Source of the DNA: Epiperipatus broadwayi
Taxonomy: Eukaryota > Onychophora > Udeonychophora > Euonychophora > Peripatidae
Reading direction: 5' to 3'
DNA length: 64,000 nt
Assembly (NCBI GenBank): GCA_028023455.1
Contig: JAQFVV010006293.1
Location: 2,553,844-2,617,843, forward strand
Below, piece by piece: positions 58,746 through 64,000 of this stretch. The notes under the pieces are model-generated. The model did not search any database. It worked only from the letters and a program-made list of their open reading frames with translations, and had not been told where the DNA came from. Numbering within the stretch: the stretch's first letter is position 1; each line of letters opens with the position of its first letter. The position numbers and the translations under genes are program-made.

Positions 58746-60739
58746 TTATTATATATATCATTATTTTTTAATCAATTTTTAATACAGGAAAATAATAGTA
58801 TACTATTGATCCATTCATTAAAATAAAACTATTGTTTAATTACTAACCATTCAATGATCAAGATGAATGACATATAACAACTTTAAAGTGAATATTGTAA
58901 CTTAGTAATGAAACAACGAAAATAAAATTAAAAAAAAAAGTACAATTAACAACTTAGAATATGAATTCGTGAATTGTAAATATAATATATGCTGCTGAAA
59001 CTCATTCTAGTATAAATACCAAATTAAATATTTATATTATTAGTCTATCTTTCATCAATGTACTAACAAAGATGTACAATAATTTTTATTATTGTTCTAA
59101 TATAGAACAAGTTAAAAAAATAGATTCAATATTTTGAAAGATTTATTTTGTTAAAAGTTATTAGAACAACAAATTCTAATATTACTTAAATAAAGAGTTC
59201 ATAAAATTACTCTTTATTAAAAATATCTTTCTTATTGTAAAAGTTAAATAATATATTTTTATTAGCAAAATATAAAGATCATTCTAAATAAAAGTATTGA
59301 AATATATATAAATCCTTCAAAAGCATTTATAAACTTCAATCAAATTTAAACTAAAAAGATTGTTTTATAGAATGCAGCAAAGAGTAAAAACTCCATTTGT
59401 TGTAGGATAAAATACTTTTGCCAATTTGAAGATAAATGTAAATGCTGATTCCTAAAAAAATGCCTAAACTGATATTAACTTTGTTTATATAATTGGATTA
59501 TAACTGATAATGAAATCATTTCTAGAAGAAGATGCTAATATCATGCAAGAAGAATATTCGAGAACAACTGGATATTTTGATGATTTTTACTAACGGATAA
59601 TAATGGATGAGTAAAGAACTTTATTTGTGAAGGACTTTGCTACATAAAGTATAAAAATGGATTGGACAATTGCATGAACTATTAAAATATAACATTATTT
59701 TCAAGAATCATGATTTATAGGGAATTAATTTTATTGTCGTTGATGCTAAGTTCATTTATTTATTTTATTTTATATTTAGTAAAAATTTAGATCTTCAATC
59801 AGGTGACTTGACTAAAAGGTTATCTAAAATATATGAAGTATATTAAAGGTACAAAAATAGACTTAATATTTAGGTAAGATATTTTTGGTACCCTTCATAT
59901 TAAATTATTTATTATGACATGACACAAACATGTTATTACTAATTTAGTTAATTTATTAACAGTTACTTGTTGATAGTTGTGTAAATGATTAACATTTGTC
60001 TGAAATATTTATATATATTTTTTATAATATTTGACAATACATAGAGATCAACTTAATGAATGAAATTTTTTTATACAAATTATATTGATTTACTACAAAT
60101 TAAATTAAGTATAACTAGTTAAGTATATTTTTATTTTATAATTTTTCTTATAAATTATAAGATCTCCATTGATTATATTATCAACTATTAAATCTGACAG
60201 TGTTAAGAAATATTTATTTACTATGGGAAAAGAGAGAATGTAATTATTATTTTAATATTATAAAATAGTAAATAAGTAGATAAAACACTAATTCCATTTT
60301 CTTTTGTTATATTTAATCAGTTTCAAATTGTCTATTTGTTATATAAATATTGTTATAATTTTTGTTAACTTAATGAAGTCTCTAATTTATTTGATTCATT
60401 CATTTTACGAAATAAAATAAAATTGATTTTATAAACATATACTTATTTATTATATTTAATATCCCAATAATTTAATTCTTTATTAAGATTATATTGAATT
60501 TCATAATTGATATACTTAAGGAAACCCCTGAAGAGTCGATTGTAAAACCTTCCTGAGTTTGAACTCTGTGCTTAGTTAAGGTGAAGATTAAATGACTTAA
60601 TTTGAATTGCATTTATATTCAAAATTTAATAAGCTATTATTTATTTAAAATAAGCTGTAGCCTTAGATTTAAATTTCTTTCATCATTTATAGCATCCTAT
60701 GTGAAAACTCAAAGTCTGATCACAGTGAGATGCGACCGC
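58746..60739. other. AT-rich DNA, nothing recognised
   Basis: Near 60520-60590 a tRNA-like B-box (GAGTTTGAACTCTG) is present without a recognisable head. No other signal. Confidence 0.4.
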
Positions 60740-60960
60740 CTTGACATTTCCTTATGGAATCCGTACCGTTACAATATATACATGCACACACTACTATGCT
60801 GGTATATGCCATGTGACACATAACTGTCTCATATCCCTCCTTCGTGGGGAAAAGAAAAAGGGAAATGAAACACCAACCTAACAATATTTTACATAATATA
60901 CATGTATAATTAACACAAAGTTCATACTTCAACTATGTACTCATCAATTTTTTTTAGATT
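60740..60960 (+). repeat. Partial copy of the dispersed repeat's 3' end
   Basis: CACACACTACTATGCTGGTA and GTGACACATAACTGTCTCAT match the complement of 3580-3625 and, more weakly, 63860-63915. The sequence beyond (a GC-richer stretch to about 60870) has no counterpart in the other copies and may show more of the element's terminal part. Confidence 0.5.
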
Positions 60961-62419
60961 TGATAGGCATCTGACAGCTAACAGAATGAATAGTGACTTG
61001 CAATTCTGAATAAAGAATTCAGCCACTGGAGTCTAAGTACACAATGCACCATGAACATGAACACGACTATCTCAATTTAGACACTATAAGCTATCACAGC
61101 CCTTGATATCAAATAAAAATGCAAAAATCTTTGCAAGGCCCTGCTCCTTTCAGTATTGGGGTCTGGAAAATACAAAACTATGCATTGTTCCTTTTCTTGG
61201 AGACTTAGACATTGGAATCATGGCAGGACTATGTTACCAGAACCATGATAAACAATAGGAAATCAGAAAATGTATTGGAACAATGCCTGATAGAACATAC
61301 GTCAGAGTTGCATGAAAACATTGCATTCTCAAGCCAATGACAAAAACTCTATCCATCATCAAAAACTGAAAAGTACAGCTAAATAAACCCCCAACAGTCA
61401 AAAATCCAATCCCATCTCCAAATCATAAATTTTCTATTCAACTCTAAATATGAACTTTTTAAATAGACATTAACCACTATTTTATAACTTATAATTATCA
61501 ATACTGTTATCATGTATTTTAGGGTAATTTCTAAAATTAATTCTGCATAAAATGCATAATTTTTTCTCAGATGTGGATATATTTGAGATCAAGTTATAAT
61601 AATGGCCACTTGTACTTCATTATCATCAACCCCACAGTTGTGTAGCCATTTGTAACAATATAGATACGAAGTATACCTGGGGTGATGGAAAATCTTCATC
61701 AACCTCAAGTCAATACAAAATTTAAATATAAAATTAAATAGAAATAAATATGAAGAACATGAATGATCAGCAAAAACACTATAAAGTAACAAAAAGTTCA
61801 CCAGCATTACACAAAATACAATAAAAATAAATGGGTCTACTAGCCCTTCCAGCTTAGGGCAGATTATTTAAACAATTTGGATGCACATACTTAGTACTAA
61901 TCCATCATAATATATAACAATAAAAACAATAATGCTGGGATACTGAAACATGCTGATCATCACCAATGCCCTGGCCACTTATTACAATTAATGTACTAGC
62001 CAACTATAAACTTAATTTCTAAATAAATAATTAAAATAAACTGTAGTGCATGGACTTTAAAGAATATTCCCTTTGCACCATCCAGAATTAGAGAAGTAAT
62101 GAAATCATCAATTGGATATCCATAAACACTAAATATAAACCTCTTTTATATAACAGACAGTTATGCACAAATCCAGCTCAGAGAGCAAAAGCTCTATAAT
62201 TGTTATTGTGATCAAGAGATCAAATACAAACAATAATATTCTAAAACTACTTAGGATTGAGTAAATTCATTGCAATAACTTTAACAATGAAATATAAATT
62301 TATTAATAACAATTAAATTAAAATGAAATTAAGGTCAACAGAATATGGCTCTATATATAAATTATGCCTTCTGATTTTGATTCATACAAAAAAATACAAT
62401 ATTACACTGTAATTTACAT
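60961..62419. other. Unassigned DNA of moderate complexity
   Basis: No family recognised. Composition is a little less AT-extreme than 47.9-52.5 kb. Confidence 0.35.
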
Positions 62420-63900
62420 AAATGCAATACATAAAACACCTACACCTGCACACAGACATTCCAGTATAATATAAAATGAACATATTTGAATTGTCATAAG
62501 CCTATAAATAAAATTCATTTTTATAATACATAATTCATTTAACACTTTACAGAGATTTTTAGATGTTTACATGACATATATATAAATAAGCAGACATGCT
62601 GTATAAAACACTATTCATTTTTAATAACACATAAATGCACATGTATGCGTGCATAAAAAAAGTATAAATCAAAGTTATTAATTAATTCATTATTTCTAAT
62701 GGTAAAAAAAAGTTTTTATTTTACTTTTTGAAAAAATATATTCTTTGACAGTTTAAAAAAGTTTTTAATTTTTTATTTTTCAGGTTATTCTTAATTATAA
62801 ACATTTTTAGAAATATTCCAGCAAGTTTTTTTGCTTTCCAATCTAGAAAGACTTTTGGAATCTACTCATTTTTTTTTTAATTTCAAAATAGTCATTTATG
62901 AATCAATCCTTTGTTTTTAGATGTTGATTTACTTTTAAATTAGAGATTTTAACAATCATCATTTTCATTAATAAGTTTTCTTTTATTACTGTAGTTTTAG
63001 TTGAATAATTTTAGTCAAAAGTTATTTATTTTTAAAACCGGCTGATATCTGTAAGTACTTTATATACAGGACGCAGTACTCTTTATCTGTGCTTCTTTGC
63101 ATATTGAAAAAACTGCATATATAGCATGGTAATTTCTTGGCAAGCTGATTCCTTCTAAATCCATAGACTGGCTCATTGTCATCTTCAGGAAAGGTATAAT
63201 CAAGGTAACTGTTTCCATTCAATCATCTCCATTTAGTCCAGAATCTGATAACTTTAAGCACATCATCTAGTACATAATATGGGCAATCAAAAACACAGAA
63301 AAGCAGGCCTTTTACTTCCATGTGAATCCACACTCTACTGTTGTGACATTTGCAGCAGTTGATGCAATGTCTTGCCTTCAGTTGTATCTTCATAGTAATC
63401 ATGCTATCATAATCTTTAAAAACTCTTCAAAACTTCCCCTAATTTTTTTCCCCAACCTTTTTATAGTCAGGATGGAATTAAAAAAGCAAGTTTTCTTTAT
63501 CTTGAATGAAAAAGTTAATGACTCTTTTTCAATTCACCATAATTCTTTCAGTAACATTTTTGTAGTATTTTTATCAAAATATGTTATACAAGCTTAAATT
63601 TAAAAAAATTTATTTAATCAAAATAGATAGTGGAATTTTATAATTACCAATATATCTATTGTAACATAAAAACATACTTGTTTTAATTTCAAAATCAGAA
63701 TAAAATATTAATTAGACTTTTTAAAATGTTTAATTTATAATAGTTTTTTGTTAAATTCAAAATTATTTAATCCTTAACTGTCATTCCAATATAATATAGA
63801 AAATATCTACAAAATTTTTTTGTTTATTTTTACTTTTCCTTTCAACTTTATATATATATGTACATACACTATTATGTTATTGTACGTGATTAGACACAAA
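62420..63900 (+). repeat. Unclassified ~1.4-kb dispersed repeat, copy B
   Basis: The best-preserved copy. On the minus strand 63222-63022 is open for 66 codons (M-N-G-N-S-Y-L-D-Y-T-F-P-E-D-D-N-E-P, then V-Y-G-F-R-R, C-Y-I-C-S-F-F, and I-S-A-G-F-K at the end). The corresponding parts of copies A and 3.6 kb show recognisable but broken versions (D-D-N-K-R-V-Y-G-F). The element therefore seems to have once carried a short coding segment in this orientation. I do not recognise the protein; it might be part of a gene captured by the repeat or of an unclassified TE. Confidence 0.7.
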
Positions 63901-64000
63901 ACTGTCATAGACAACAAGTAAAACATTTATTTAAGAAACAAAAAAATATATATTTAATTTTTGTTTTTTAAAGCATAACACATTTTTGTGATTAATTTTT

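Noticed and set aside
60520-60590. tRNA gene or SINE
   Set aside because: Only a B-box-like palindrome is present; no A-box or stems.
1-64000. CRISPR array, prokaryotic operon or phage region
   Set aside because: Spliced exons, non-LTR retrotransposons, SINEs and hAT elements show a metazoan genome; no short regularly spaced repeats of CRISPR type.

Overview
This is a eukaryotic (metazoan, invertebrate-type) genomic window, roughly three quarters A+T by eye. It has no operons, no long intact ORFs and very few genes. It is mostly intron or intergenic DNA filled with decayed transposable elements (TEs). The species cannot be fixed from the sequence. RTE, Penelope-like (PLE), hAT and Tc1/mariner-type remnants together with tRNA-derived SINEs fit many arthropods, molluscs or cnidarians.

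The one host gene I can support lies on the minus strand and is a GTPBP2-type GTPase (GTPBP1/GTPBP2 translational GTPase family). Three consecutive coding exons are visible: a 27-nt microexon at 27412-27438, a 185-nt exon at 4931-5115 and a 109-nt exon at 1694-1802. Splice phases match and the separating introns are about 22.3 kb and 3.1 kb. The exons with the G-domain must lie below position 1. The first exon(s) lie above 27438 and were not found, so 27.4-64 kb may be a further 5' intron or flanking DNA.

Layout. 1-1.3 kb: RTE-clade retrotransposon. 3.6-4.7 kb: inverted copy of an unclassified dispersed repeat that recurs at 57.4 and 62.4 kb, with a fragment at 60.7 kb. 5.9-6.4 kb: a complete 478-bp non-autonomous hAT element with a perfect 8-bp target-site duplication (TSD). 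8.1 and 9.6 kb: two very small tRNA-Gly-derived SINEs, each with an A-tail and TSD. 11.0-11.6 kb: PLE. 13.9-14.9 kb: mariner-type transposase relic. 17.3-19.1 kb: a GC/CpG-elevated island with an unassigned minus-strand ORF. 19.7 kb: PLE-terminus/hammerhead-like motif. 20.0-22.4 kb: second RTE (BovB-like) relic. 22.6-23.1 kb: possible 3' end of another LINE. 29.3-31.1 kb: minus-strand LINE. 31.4-32.0 kb: PLE. 32.6-35.7 kb: third RTE, broken by two palindromic insertions with 15- and 13-bp TSDs. 37.95-38.79 kb: a large foldback element whose arms each carry a hammerhead-ribozyme-like motif. 38.9-40.5 kb: an inverted/tandem array of ~420-bp units. 42.3-43.25 kb: PLE-terminus-like sequence with another hammerhead-like motif, plus a 198-bp element with 46-bp terminal inverted repeats. 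44.0-44.6 kb: PLE. 44.8-47.9 kb: full-length but broken ZMYM1-type hAT transposon. 52.5-55.1 kb: another LINE. The rest is AT-rich DNA with nothing recognisable.

The most interesting theme is the concentration of foldback/palindromic structures and hammerhead-like folds alongside three PLE relics. This suggests ribozyme-bearing Penelope-type or derived non-autonomous elements in this genome. All motif, fold and family calls were made by eye; no alignment or folding program was run.
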